A stretch of DNA of 64,000 bases from Candidatus Omnitrophota bacterium (GTDB lineage: Bacteria > Hinthialibacterota > Hinthialibacteria > Hinthialibacterales > Hinthialibacteraceae): contig JABLXU010000016.1 in assembly GCA_013177805.1 (NCBI GenBank), positions 62,001 through 126,000 on the forward strand. Reading direction: 5' to 3'. Under the pieces are notes generated by a model that was not told the DNA's origin, did not search any database, and saw only the letters and a list, made by a program, of their open reading frames with translations. Position numbers and translations under genes: made by a program. Shown one piece after another: positions 52,867-61,425 of this stretch. How positions within the stretch are numbered: position 1 is the stretch's first letter; every line of letters begins with the position of its first letter.

Positions 52867-54564
52867 ATGTTCAAGGTTCATATCGAATTGCACGGCATGC
52901 AGGCGTTTTTGTTTTCCGTGCCGCGCCTGCGTTCCATGATCGGGGCCAATGTGCTGCTGGGGGAAACCGTCCGCTGTAGGATGAGGGAAAAGGCAAAATC
53001 TGGTTGTGTTTCGCTGGCAGGGGACGAGTACAAGGAGATCGCCCAGCTACACCCCGAACACGATCCCGATGATCCGCTTTCGTCCTCCGAGGGCGTCGAT
53101 GATCCCCGCGCGCTCTTTCTCGAGGGAATTCTGGCCCGTGACGGCGGCCATTTCGCCGCCGTGTTCAAATCCAAGGATGAAATCGCCCGTTTTCAGAAGG
53201 AGATCGAGCCCCTGATCGCTTCTGAACTGCCAGGGGTAACGATCGACTGGAAGATCACCGACTTAAGCAAGCCGCCTAAAGAGAACCAAGTCGATCTGTC
53301 CAAAATACCCCAACGCGGGATCGAACTTGTCCACCTGCCGTGGTTCCAAGTATGCCAGGAAACCGGCCATGACCCCGCAGTGGAGGTCATCACGTATCCT
53401 CGTGAGGAAATACGTTTTGTTTCCCAGACGGCAGCCAAAACTCATCATAAAGGAGATGCATTTTTCAGAAACCAGGGAAAGGACATCATCAGCCTGTTGA
53501 AGGACCAACTGCCGCTCAAGGATCTCCAGGCGCCCGTAACGGTTCAGGATCTTTGTGCCGGAGGATACCTGGCCGTTATTCACGCTGACGGGAATGGCGT
53601 GGGTAAGCGGTTTAAGGACTGGCAAAAGCGATGCGAAAAGGAGATAAACGACCGCTTTGCCAATGAGCCGATGGTGAAGCAAAACCTGGCCCGGGAAGCC
53701 TACGGGGAACGATTCTATCACGGGATGCGCGTCGCGGTGCGGCAAGCGGTCATCGAGGCCTTGAAGAGCACTTTCCATGAGTACGAAGGCAAATACCAGC
53801 CGTATCAGCTGCTGATGCTGGGGGGCGACGACCTCCTGATGATCTGCCAGGCCAAGTATGCGCTGGCGTTCATTGTGGATTACGCCCGCGCCTTAAGTAC
53901 CCGGCCTTTGGCGGACGGGCAACCGCTCACTATCGGCGCGGGGGTGGTGATCAGCAAGCCCAATTTGCCCTTCCACCGTCTGCAAGACGTGGCGGATGAA
54001 CTAGCCTCCAGCGCAAAGCAACGGTTCCGGAATTCCGCCGTACCCGCGTCCGTCGTGGATTGGATGGTAGTTACGCAATCCGAGACGGAAAGCCCTGAGG
54101 CCGCCCGCCGCCGGGACCAGTGGATCTGCTACAAAGTCAACGATCAAATCGAAGAGTTAGCGCTTAGCGTCCACCCCTGCCTGGTTCTTGGGGAGCAGCC
54201 GGATTCTCTCGAGTTCCTGTTGAAAAAGGCGGAGGCGCTGCGGGCCGGGATTGGGAAAACCAAGGAGGAGGATCCCTTGGGCAAACAAGGCCGGGCCGCG
54301 CGCTCCCAGTTGCGCTATCTGGCCAGCATCCTGAACCAAGGCCGCCGTTTCGCAGATTTGGCTTGGTTGGATCTCCCCGACGCCACCCGCGAGACTTTGG
54401 CAGAAGCCTTGGGAATTCCTCCCAACGGACCTGACGGGGTTGGCTCGCTTTGGCAACGCGTACCGGAATCCGGAAACCGGTGGAAGACCTCCTTGGCAGA
54501 TTTGGTGGAACTCTACGAGATTTCTGCGCTGGGTGGAAAGGGAGATAACGGCCATGACCAGTAA
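52867..54564 (+). CDS. cas10: Cas10-like palm-domain protein lacking an N-terminal HD domain (type III-D-like)
   Basis: 'YLAVIHADGNGVGKRFKDW' and 'YQLLMLGGDDLLMIC' palm motifs; starts directly at 'FKVHIELHGMQAFLFSVPRLRSMIGANVLLGE'; first gene of a RAMP operon. Confidence 0.88.
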   Translation: MFKVHIELHGMQAFLFSVPRLRSMIGANVLLGETVRCRMREKAKSGCVSLAGDEYKEIAQLHPEHDPDDPLSSSEGVDDPRALFLEGILARDGGHFAAVFKSKDEIARFQKEIEPLIASELPGVTIDWKITDLSKPPKENQVDLSKIPQRGIELVHLPWFQVCQETGHDPAVEVITYPREEIRFVSQTAAKTHHKGDAFFRNQGKDIISLLKDQLPLKDLQAPVTVQDLCAGGYLAVIHADGNGVGKRFKDWQKRCEKEINDRFANEPMVKQNLAREAYGERFYHGMRVAVRQAVIEALKSTFHEYEGKYQPYQLLMLGGDDLLMICQAKYALAFIVDYARALSTRPLADGQPLTIGAGVVISKPNLPFHRLQDVADELASSAKQRFRNSAVPASVVDWMVVTQSETESPEAARRRDQWICYKVNDQIEELALSVHPCLVLGEQPDSLEFLLKKAEALRAGIGKTKEEDPLGKQGRAARSQLRYLASILNQGRRFADLAWLDLPDATRETLAEALGIPPNGPDGVGSLWQRVPESGNRWKTSLADLVELYEISALGGKGDNGHDQ

Positions 54565-56314
54565 ACGCTTTCGGGTGACCATCACCTTGCAGGAAGATAT
54601 GCACAGCGGAACCGGCATGGGCGGATCGGTCATCGACGCCTGCCAGTTCCGGGACCGTGAGGGCAAACCCAGGATCCGCCGGACGCACCTCAAAGGCTTG
54701 CTGCGGGATGCGGCGGAGGAATTGGTGGAACGCCATCCGGGAACGCGGAATGAGCTGCGTGAGAAAGTGGATCAACTTTTCGGTACCGCCGGGAAATCCG
54801 TATCCCCCCAATTGCTCTTCCATTCACTGCGGCTGGAAAATGGGGATAAATCTTTGCTCTGGAGTTCGGCGTCCCGCCAGCCCTACAGCCGCATGCCCCA
54901 GGAGGATTTCTTGCGCACCATCGAATTCGTGGGCGCAGGTGCTGTCTTCAGCGGTGTACTCGAGCTGCGGGATTCCACATTGGAAGATCTGCTCCGGCGT
55001 TGTTTCCAGCACGTGGACCGGATTGGCAGCCGCCGGCAGCGCGGAAACGGTCTGGTGACCATCGCTCTCGAGCCTGTGGATGAACAGAACGCACTCCCAG
55101 TCAACAGGCCGGATGAAACCCGCAAACGGCTCCGGCTCCGGCTGCGCAATCTCGATCCGCTGGTCCTGCCCGCGACCGGCCAGCCGGGCAATATCATCCC
55201 CACTGAATGCTATATCCGGGGAGGGCAGTTGCTGGGCGCCTTTGTGGCTTGGCAGATTCAGTTTCAACAAAACGATGCGTGGCTGCATGATCCCAGCGTC
55301 TCATTCAGCAACGCCTATCCCTTGCCCTACCAATATATACTCGATGCCACACGTTTCGAGGCTTGCGAAGTCGTCCCTATCCCCTTGAACCTGGGAATTC
55401 AACAACAACCTTCTCCTCATCCCGAACCCGACTGGCCGCATTGGGCGAAATCCGACCATCCCTGGCGTACCTTCAATAATACCGATATCGACTTGATGGA
55501 ATCCCATGATGATGACGAGGTGAATGAACAACCTTCCGATCCGAAACCACCCCAAAAAGGCAAGCGGAAAAAACCCCACGACTGGGAATTCCTGTTCCGG
55601 GAAGGCAGCAACGGCTGGATCCGTTACAAACCCGGCATTGGTTTGTACATGCGCAATGATGCCGGATCTTTCCGGAGACGGCAAAGGACAGAATCGGACG
55701 CGACATCTAATCTCTTTTCGGTAGAAGGCATCATGGAAGATACCCGGTTTCAGGCTGATTTGGATTTCGCCACGGTGGAAGACGCGCTCCGTTTTCAAAG
55801 CGATTTCGCCCCCGTCTTGCGGGGTGAATCCTGGCTGATTCTCGGGCGCGGGGGATGTCCCGTGGAAGTGGAGGCTGGCCAATGGATCGCGGAGCCACCG
55901 GTTCCCTCCAACGGAGCGGACTTAGCGGATTCGTTGATCCTTTTCTTGGAGAGTGATCTCTTGGCGCGGTCGGAAACGCTGGGATTTCCAGACCGGCTCA
56001 CTCCGGACGTGATAGGGCGATTGGTGGAACAAAAAGAAGAGGCCGGCCGGGAAGGGCTTTCAATTCAGGTCGAGAAAGACTTCACCCGCACACAGCTCGT
56101 CCACGGTTTCAACGCCGCGTCCGGCTTGCCGCGCGCGCCCGTGCAGGTGTTCCGGCGGGGATCCATCCTGCGTCTGACGGGAGCGGGTGTGGCCACGCTG
56201 CGCGAGGCTTTGAGGAAGAAACGTGCGTTGGGGGAACGGACCAGGGATGGATTCGGCCGGTTCCGGCTGGATTTTGCTCCGCTCAAAGACCAACCGCTTC
56301 CGAAGGAGGAATAA
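54554..56314 (+). CDS. RAMP protein: N-terminal Cas7-like plus Csx10/Cas5-like domains
   Basis: 'VTITLQEDMHSGTGMGGSVIDACQFRDREGKPRIRRTHLKGLLRDAAEEL' and C-terminal 'LGERTRDGFGRFRLDF' glycine-rich loop; ATG overlaps cas10 stop. Confidence 0.8.
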   Translation: MTSKRFRVTITLQEDMHSGTGMGGSVIDACQFRDREGKPRIRRTHLKGLLRDAAEELVERHPGTRNELREKVDQLFGTAGKSVSPQLLFHSLRLENGDKSLLWSSASRQPYSRMPQEDFLRTIEFVGAGAVFSGVLELRDSTLEDLLRRCFQHVDRIGSRRQRGNGLVTIALEPVDEQNALPVNRPDETRKRLRLRLRNLDPLVLPATGQPGNIIPTECYIRGGQLLGAFVAWQIQFQQNDAWLHDPSVSFSNAYPLPYQYILDATRFEACEVVPIPLNLGIQQQPSPHPEPDWPHWAKSDHPWRTFNNTDIDLMESHDDDEVNEQPSDPKPPQKGKRKKPHDWEFLFREGSNGWIRYKPGIGLYMRNDAGSFRRRQRTESDATSNLFSVEGIMEDTRFQADLDFATVEDALRFQSDFAPVLRGESWLILGRGGCPVEVEAGQWIAEPPVPSNGADLADSLILFLESDLLARSETLGFPDRLTPDVIGRLVEQKEEAGREGLSIQVEKDFTRTQLVHGFNAASGLPRAPVQVFRRGSILRLTGAGVATLREALRKKRALGERTRDGFGRFRLDFAPLKDQPLPKEE

Positions 56315-56383
56315 AACAATGATAAACCTCCCGCGAATATCCGGCTCAGTCGCGCCGAGACAATCTACGAAACCGCCAAGCAA

Positions 56384-56713
56384 ATGGCCGGAAAATTGCC
56401 GAAGGGGAATCAGGGGCCAAGTATCTCGCAATGGCAAGACGCCTTGAATCACATCCGGCAGTGCCGTACCTATGAGGAAATCAAGGAATACACGAAAGGG
56501 CTGAAAACCACGGAAAAACTAGGCGGTTTGAAATGGAAAAACGTGCGGTGGGACGAATTGGAACAAGCCATCGAGACGCTGCTCCATCGTTCGTTATTCG
56601 CCACGAAACCGGATCAGTCCGATGCGGAGAAGGCCGCATGGGGCCAAGAGTATTATACGTATCTGATCCGCCGCCATGTACTCTCGCTGAAAAAGGAAAG
56701 GAAACCGTCATGA
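56384..56713 (+). CDS. Small helical Cas11-like subunit (true start uncertain; in frame with upstream gene after TAA 56312-56314)
   Basis: 109-aa charged helical ORF between RAMP genes; open reading continues upstream to 56315 as NNDKPPANIRLSRAETIYETAKQ-M. Confidence 0.6.
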   Translation: MAGKLPKGNQGPSISQWQDALNHIRQCRTYEEIKEYTKGLKTTEKLGGLKWKNVRWDELEQAIETLLHRSLFATKPDQSDAEKAAWGQEYYTYLIRRHVLSLKKERKPS

Positions 56714-58266
56714 GCCAGGGCACCCCCTATCGTACGTTGTTTCTCGGTGAATTGGCGCAGGAATCGGCCTTAAGCCTTGGCGGAACGGCCGGCGAAGCCT
56801 TCGGCGTGGACGAGGCCTTCTGCCGGGATGGATTGGATCGGCCCACCTTGCGGGGAGAAGCCTTGGCGGGGGCGCTGATCGCCACGGCGCGGACCCTGTT
56901 TGATCCAAATAAATTACCGGAATCCATTTCGGCGGGATTCCGCGGCAAGGGCAGCGGGCATCCGCCGGAATCGCTGTGGCGGCTCTTCAGTTCGCATCCG
57001 CGTTCGGTTCCCGCCAGCGAACCGCGCTCCGGCGTGGGCTTGCGGCAGGAGACCGCCGCACCGGCCGCCGGGGTCCTGTTCGATGTGGAAACGCTTCCGC
57101 CCGGCACCGTCTGGCCGTTTTGTCTCGAGGTCAATACGTTCCGGGATCCTGACGGGATCGCGGAAAAAATCGCCGCGTGGTCCTTGTTGGAATGGACCCG
57201 CGGACGTTTGTGGATCGGGCGCAGTCCGGCGCGGGGCTTGGGCTGGATGACCTTGAAAAATCTGCAATGTTTCCGCCTGACCGGCGAGGAACACCACGAT
57301 GAGCTTTGGCCTGACAGCCGCTTTCCCATTCAAGACGTACTGGAACGCATCCGGCAACAGGTCACGCCCATTGATGCTAAGGATTTTCAGGCGGTTCTGG
57401 ATCTGGATTCCTGTCCTCTCCTCCCTCCAGAAGAACGGACCCAGTATCTTGAAATCACGGGAACGGTGGAATGCGGATTTCATGAAGACGGGTACGGCTG
57501 GGACGCGCTTTCCCTGGGCGGGCATGAGACCAATCGGTCGCTCATGCCCTGGAATGCGGCCCATTTATGCCTGCCCGAAGGCCGGGATCTTCAATGGATC
57601 AGGTCCGGCGATGAAGGAAAGGCAGAACCCGATTCGTGCATTGTGTACACGCAACGAAGCGGCTCCCCGCCGGAACCGTTCGTGCCAGGCTCCAGCATCC
57701 GGGGTACGATGCGCCATGCCCTCTCCCGCATGAAGCGGGAACAAATGACAACGGTTTGGGATCCCAACGCCAATCCCCGGCCGAAGAACCAGGATCCCGA
57801 TCCGGTCGAGGAAACCTTCGGCGGCCTGGATGGGAGTTCTCTCATTCTGGTACAGGACGCCTATCTCGCCGATGCTCATTACCTCTTGGCCTGGCTGCAG
57901 CATCACGCCGAGGATGAATTCACTCAGGGGGCTTATGAGTCGGCCAAGTTCGACAGCGTGGCCCTGCTGCAAGGAAAATTCCACTGGAAAATCGTGGCAC
58001 AGATTCATGCCTGGAAGCCCGATATGACTCCGAATGACAATATGAAAATATTGGTGAACCAATGCCGGGAACAGCTCCAATCCGTCTTACGCCTGGCCTG
58101 CCACGGTCATCTGCCCCTGGGCGGAAAGCAGTGGAGCGGGATGGGCTGGCCGAAATGGACCGTCACCTCGGCGAAGAAATTCACCGCGGGTGATAATCAT
58201 GGAGATGAGTTAAGCGAATTCTTGCGTCTCATGCCGGGGGAGGATCCGAATCATGTCCAACCATGA
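56710..58266 (+). CDS. Tandem RAMP protein, Cas7-2x-like
   Basis: Two RAMP-like units: 'FGVDEAFCRDGLDRPTLRGEALAGALIATARTLF' and 'PFVPGSSIRGTMRHALSRM'; ATGA overlap. Confidence 0.75.
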   Translation: MSQGTPYRTLFLGELAQESALSLGGTAGEAFGVDEAFCRDGLDRPTLRGEALAGALIATARTLFDPNKLPESISAGFRGKGSGHPPESLWRLFSSHPRSVPASEPRSGVGLRQETAAPAAGVLFDVETLPPGTVWPFCLEVNTFRDPDGIAEKIAAWSLLEWTRGRLWIGRSPARGLGWMTLKNLQCFRLTGEEHHDELWPDSRFPIQDVLERIRQQVTPIDAKDFQAVLDLDSCPLLPPEERTQYLEITGTVECGFHEDGYGWDALSLGGHETNRSLMPWNAAHLCLPEGRDLQWIRSGDEGKAEPDSCIVYTQRSGSPPEPFVPGSSIRGTMRHALSRMKREQMTTVWDPNANPRPKNQDPDPVEETFGGLDGSSLILVQDAYLADAHYLLAWLQHHAEDEFTQGAYESAKFDSVALLQGKFHWKIVAQIHAWKPDMTPNDNMKILVNQCREQLQSVLRLACHGHLPLGGKQWSGMGWPKWTVTSAKKFTAGDNHGDELSEFLRLMPGEDPNHVQP

Positions 58267-58813
58267 CCAGGGAAATCACAATCAACTATCTGTCACTCTC
58301 TATCAACGCTGGGGGCGCAGCAAACAAACGTTGGATGAGTTTGTCCTGGAATATCTGAATCGGCATCCGGAAGCGTATCAATTCTGGGCGGAACCGCGGC
58401 CGGGAAGAAATCAGGTCACGCAACAATTTGAACGGGTGCGGGACTATCCCTTTCTGGGAAGCCGGTTTAATCCCACGCATCCCGTGGAGGAAATCCGACT
58501 CTTTTTCGCCACGAAAATGTTGCACGTCCTGAGAGATGAAGCGGGCGGCTGCCGCTGGTTTGAATGCTCGGAAGATCCCTTGGCGGATGACCATCTGGGA
58601 ACGGAGAATTCCAAGGGTAAGTTCGATTGCCACGATCATGCCATGTATACCTTGCAGGACCGGGCCCGCTTTTTTGGAAAGCCCAATCCAGACGGCGCAG
58701 TAGGGGATGGGTACGGCGATCGGGTGACCATCCGCGAATACCGCTACCCGGGCACTGGAAAGACCTTCACCTGGCGCATCATGCCAAAAGTTACCGGAGG
58801 GGATCAATCATGA
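58253..58813 (+). CDS. Type III-D accessory protein, Csx19 position
   Basis: 186-aa ORF overlapping both neighbours; order (Cas7-2x - this - Cas7-insertion) matches the III-Dv operon; family not recognised by motif. Confidence 0.45.
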   Translation: MSNHDQGNHNQLSVTLYQRWGRSKQTLDEFVLEYLNRHPEAYQFWAEPRPGRNQVTQQFERVRDYPFLGSRFNPTHPVEEIRLFFATKMLHVLRDEAGGCRWFECSEDPLADDHLGTENSKGKFDCHDHAMYTLQDRARFFGKPNPDGAVGDGYGDRVTIREYRYPGTGKTFTWRIMPKVTGGDQS

Positions 58814-61191
58814 AAAAGGGCAGAATTCTTAAAAGAGATAATCTCGGTTTATTGATCGAATCCGAAAAACAAAAATATCGCGCCGAAATGTCAAAGGCCG
58901 AGGCCGCAGCTTATAAGGAAGGCATGCCAGTTGCCTTCGACCTCGCCACCAACGAGAAAGGCAAGGAGGTGGCGGTCAATGTGCAAACCGTTGCGCAACC
59001 CGAACCACACCAGACAACCGCTCCCGCCATGTCCAATCCAGACGTCTACAACCATCAGGCAAAGAAAGATGTGATTCGCCCTCCCTACCACTTTGTTCCC
59101 ATTCCTACGAAGGGCGGTCAGGTCGTGGGCGTGACCGATACTCCGGTTTTTCATGACGGCGCGCAAGCCGGGAAGGGAAATCTATGGTCCGGGGAACTGC
59201 GCTGCGCGATGACAGCCTTGACCCCCCTGCTCGCCGCCAACGACGAGTACGAGGCCCGGCATGTCAAAGGCGCGGTCCAAAAAGAAGAGAGCGAGAAAAT
59301 CCAATTGCCGGAATCGTGGGGCATCCAAACCCCGGTGGATCCCGACAAAAAAGTGCTGGAGCCGTTGCGGTTGCCGGACGGCCCGGATGGTGTCTTAGGC
59401 CGCGTGCTGATTTCCGGACGGTCGCTCAAAGGCATGCTGCGCCACAGCCTGGGCGCGCTGTTGGCCGCCCCCATGGAGCGGGTGCGGGAACACACGTTTT
59501 CGTACCGGCCCAGTTTGATCATATCCGATAGAAATTGGGATAAATGGGAAACTCTACCCGCCATCGTCACGAAAATCACTTCGGGGAAAGCACATCTTTG
59601 GATACTCAAAAAGTTAATCCATCTCAAGTACAAGAAAGAACAAGCACCCGGCGGCTTGGAATTCATCCACCATACAGGAATCGATGGCGACTGTATTCTC
59701 GGAAAATTGCATGAAAAAAAGGAACTGGCTTCCGCGGATCGAAAAAGAAAAATCAGTCCTGTTCGTAATTACACGAGAGTCTATGTTACACAAAGAGATT
59801 ATGGACAGGGCTTTCAGGGGGAAATCTACCTAAATGATGAATCCTACCAAAAAACGTTGGATCATCTCGGTGATGATAAGGATGGCCATCTGAGAAAGGA
59901 ACATCCGTTGTATGACAAAACAAAGTTCGAGGAAATAAAAAAACGCATTCAGAATATGAAGAAAACCCCCTTTCAGGCAGAGCAGGTCATTTTCGTTGAA
60001 ATCTCAAAAAGCAAAGGTTCACGAAGAATCGCCTCCTGGGGGAATCATGTATACTACCGTTGGCGTTATGCAGGGACTGTACGCCGTAAAAATGGGGAAG
60101 AACGGCTCGTTCTCCTTCCCATGCCGAAGGAGAAAATCCAGCCATCCAATCACTCCAACCACATTCCTCCCCAGGAACTCAGCGCTGCCCGTCTGCTCTT
60201 TGGCTATGTCTCCGATGACAAGAATCCTGGAACCAAGAACATCGGGCAGGGGGATTTTCAAAAATTATCCGGGCGGCTGGCTTTCAATATGGCCGTGGAA
60301 CAAATCCAGGACCCGGATCCGGGAAAGCGGTTCGTGAATCACGACAGCGAATGCGTGGTCCCCCTGAAAATCCTCGGACGGCCCCGGCCCAGCGCGGCGG
60401 AATTCTATCTGCGGCAGGATGAAAAAGAAATCAAAAAACGCCATGATGGCGGCGTGATGGTCACGTATGGCGACCTGGCCGGCGATGATCCCGTGGGCGA
60501 ACTGAACGGCCGCAAGTTCTATTTGCACCAGCCTGATGCCGCCAAGGATCCCTCGTGCTACATGGACAAATCCGAGGAAACCGTCACGGGCAATCAGGCG
60601 GCCCTGGGCCGGTACGTGTCTCAGCCTGGTTCCACCTTCCGCTTCACGTTGCGTTTCCGTTACCTGCGTCCCTGGGAACTGGGCGCCTTGCTGTTTGCCC
60701 TGGAACCCGAACGCTGGATCGATCGGCTGCTCGCGCGCCTTCCAGACTGGAAGTCCATTCCCTCCTACGTGGAATCCATCCGCGCCGCCGCCGGCCGGCA
60801 GCCTCTTTTCTCGCTGAAACTGGGCCATGGCCGTCCCCTGGGCCTGGGCAGCATCCAGATTCACGCCGACCGCACGCTGTTCCTGGGAACGGACCAACCG
60901 TTTTTCGAGGATGACGCCCGTCTGGAACAGGCCATTCAATCTTTCGCGCAAAAACTAGGCGAGGCCCCGGAACGGGAAGAGGTGCTGTTGCAATGGTTAA
61001 AAATCCACCGCTATGCCGGCCGCGCCCGCGCGGACTATCCACGAGTATATAAAGACAATAAAAGAAAAACCTTGAAACCGGGAGAGCAAATCTTCACCTA
61101 TCACCAAAAACTCCGCCAGCGACACGCCCGGGGCCGCCGTTGCCAAGGCCCGGGCAACCCAGATCCGGATTTGTTGCAGCCCTTGGATTGA
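58810..61191 (+). CDS. TIGR03986-like RAMP protein (Cas7-insertion-like)
   Basis: 'VLISGRSLKGMLRHSLGALL', 'YLRPWELGALLFALEP', 'FSLKLGHGRPLGLGSIQI'; ATGA overlap. Confidence 0.82.
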   Translation: MKKGRILKRDNLGLLIESEKQKYRAEMSKAEAAAYKEGMPVAFDLATNEKGKEVAVNVQTVAQPEPHQTTAPAMSNPDVYNHQAKKDVIRPPYHFVPIPTKGGQVVGVTDTPVFHDGAQAGKGNLWSGELRCAMTALTPLLAANDEYEARHVKGAVQKEESEKIQLPESWGIQTPVDPDKKVLEPLRLPDGPDGVLGRVLISGRSLKGMLRHSLGALLAAPMERVREHTFSYRPSLIISDRNWDKWETLPAIVTKITSGKAHLWILKKLIHLKYKKEQAPGGLEFIHHTGIDGDCILGKLHEKKELASADRKRKISPVRNYTRVYVTQRDYGQGFQGEIYLNDESYQKTLDHLGDDKDGHLRKEHPLYDKTKFEEIKKRIQNMKKTPFQAEQVIFVEISKSKGSRRIASWGNHVYYRWRYAGTVRRKNGEERLVLLPMPKEKIQPSNHSNHIPPQELSAARLLFGYVSDDKNPGTKNIGQGDFQKLSGRLAFNMAVEQIQDPDPGKRFVNHDSECVVPLKILGRPRPSAAEFYLRQDEKEIKKRHDGGVMVTYGDLAGDDPVGELNGRKFYLHQPDAAKDPSCYMDKSEETVTGNQAALGRYVSQPGSTFRFTLRFRYLRPWELGALLFALEPERWIDRLLARLPDWKSIPSYVESIRAAAGRQPLFSLKLGHGRPLGLGSIQIHADRTLFLGTDQPFFEDDARLEQAIQSFAQKLGEAPEREEVLLQWLKIHRYAGRARADYPRVYKDNKRKTLKPGEQIFTYHQKLRQRHARGRRCQGPGNPDPDLLQPLD

Positions 61192-61425
61192 TGGAGGATG
61201 ACAGAAAAAAATCGTTTCTCATCTATCACTCTAAAATTACATTATGGGATGGTAGTTAAAATAAATAAACTTTCCATCCCCAATATTACTCGTGTTGACT
61301 GCCTTCTGATATTTTGGCATTTATATTAACTTCTTTCAGATTATATGCTTTATCAGATGAAAGATCATCGATCTTGAAAAATTAGACTGTGTTAATTTTT
61401 TTTATCTCGTAAATCCAGGAGGTGA

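Noticed and set aside
54164-54823. Minus-strand ORF across the cas10/RAMP junction
   Set aside because: Antisense to two overlapping cas genes; no recognisable product.
61314-61330. TTGGCATTTATATTAAC as a sigma-54 promoter before the CARF-HEPN gene
   Set aside because: Has a -24-like GG but no -12 GC dinucleotide at the required spacing; too weak to call.
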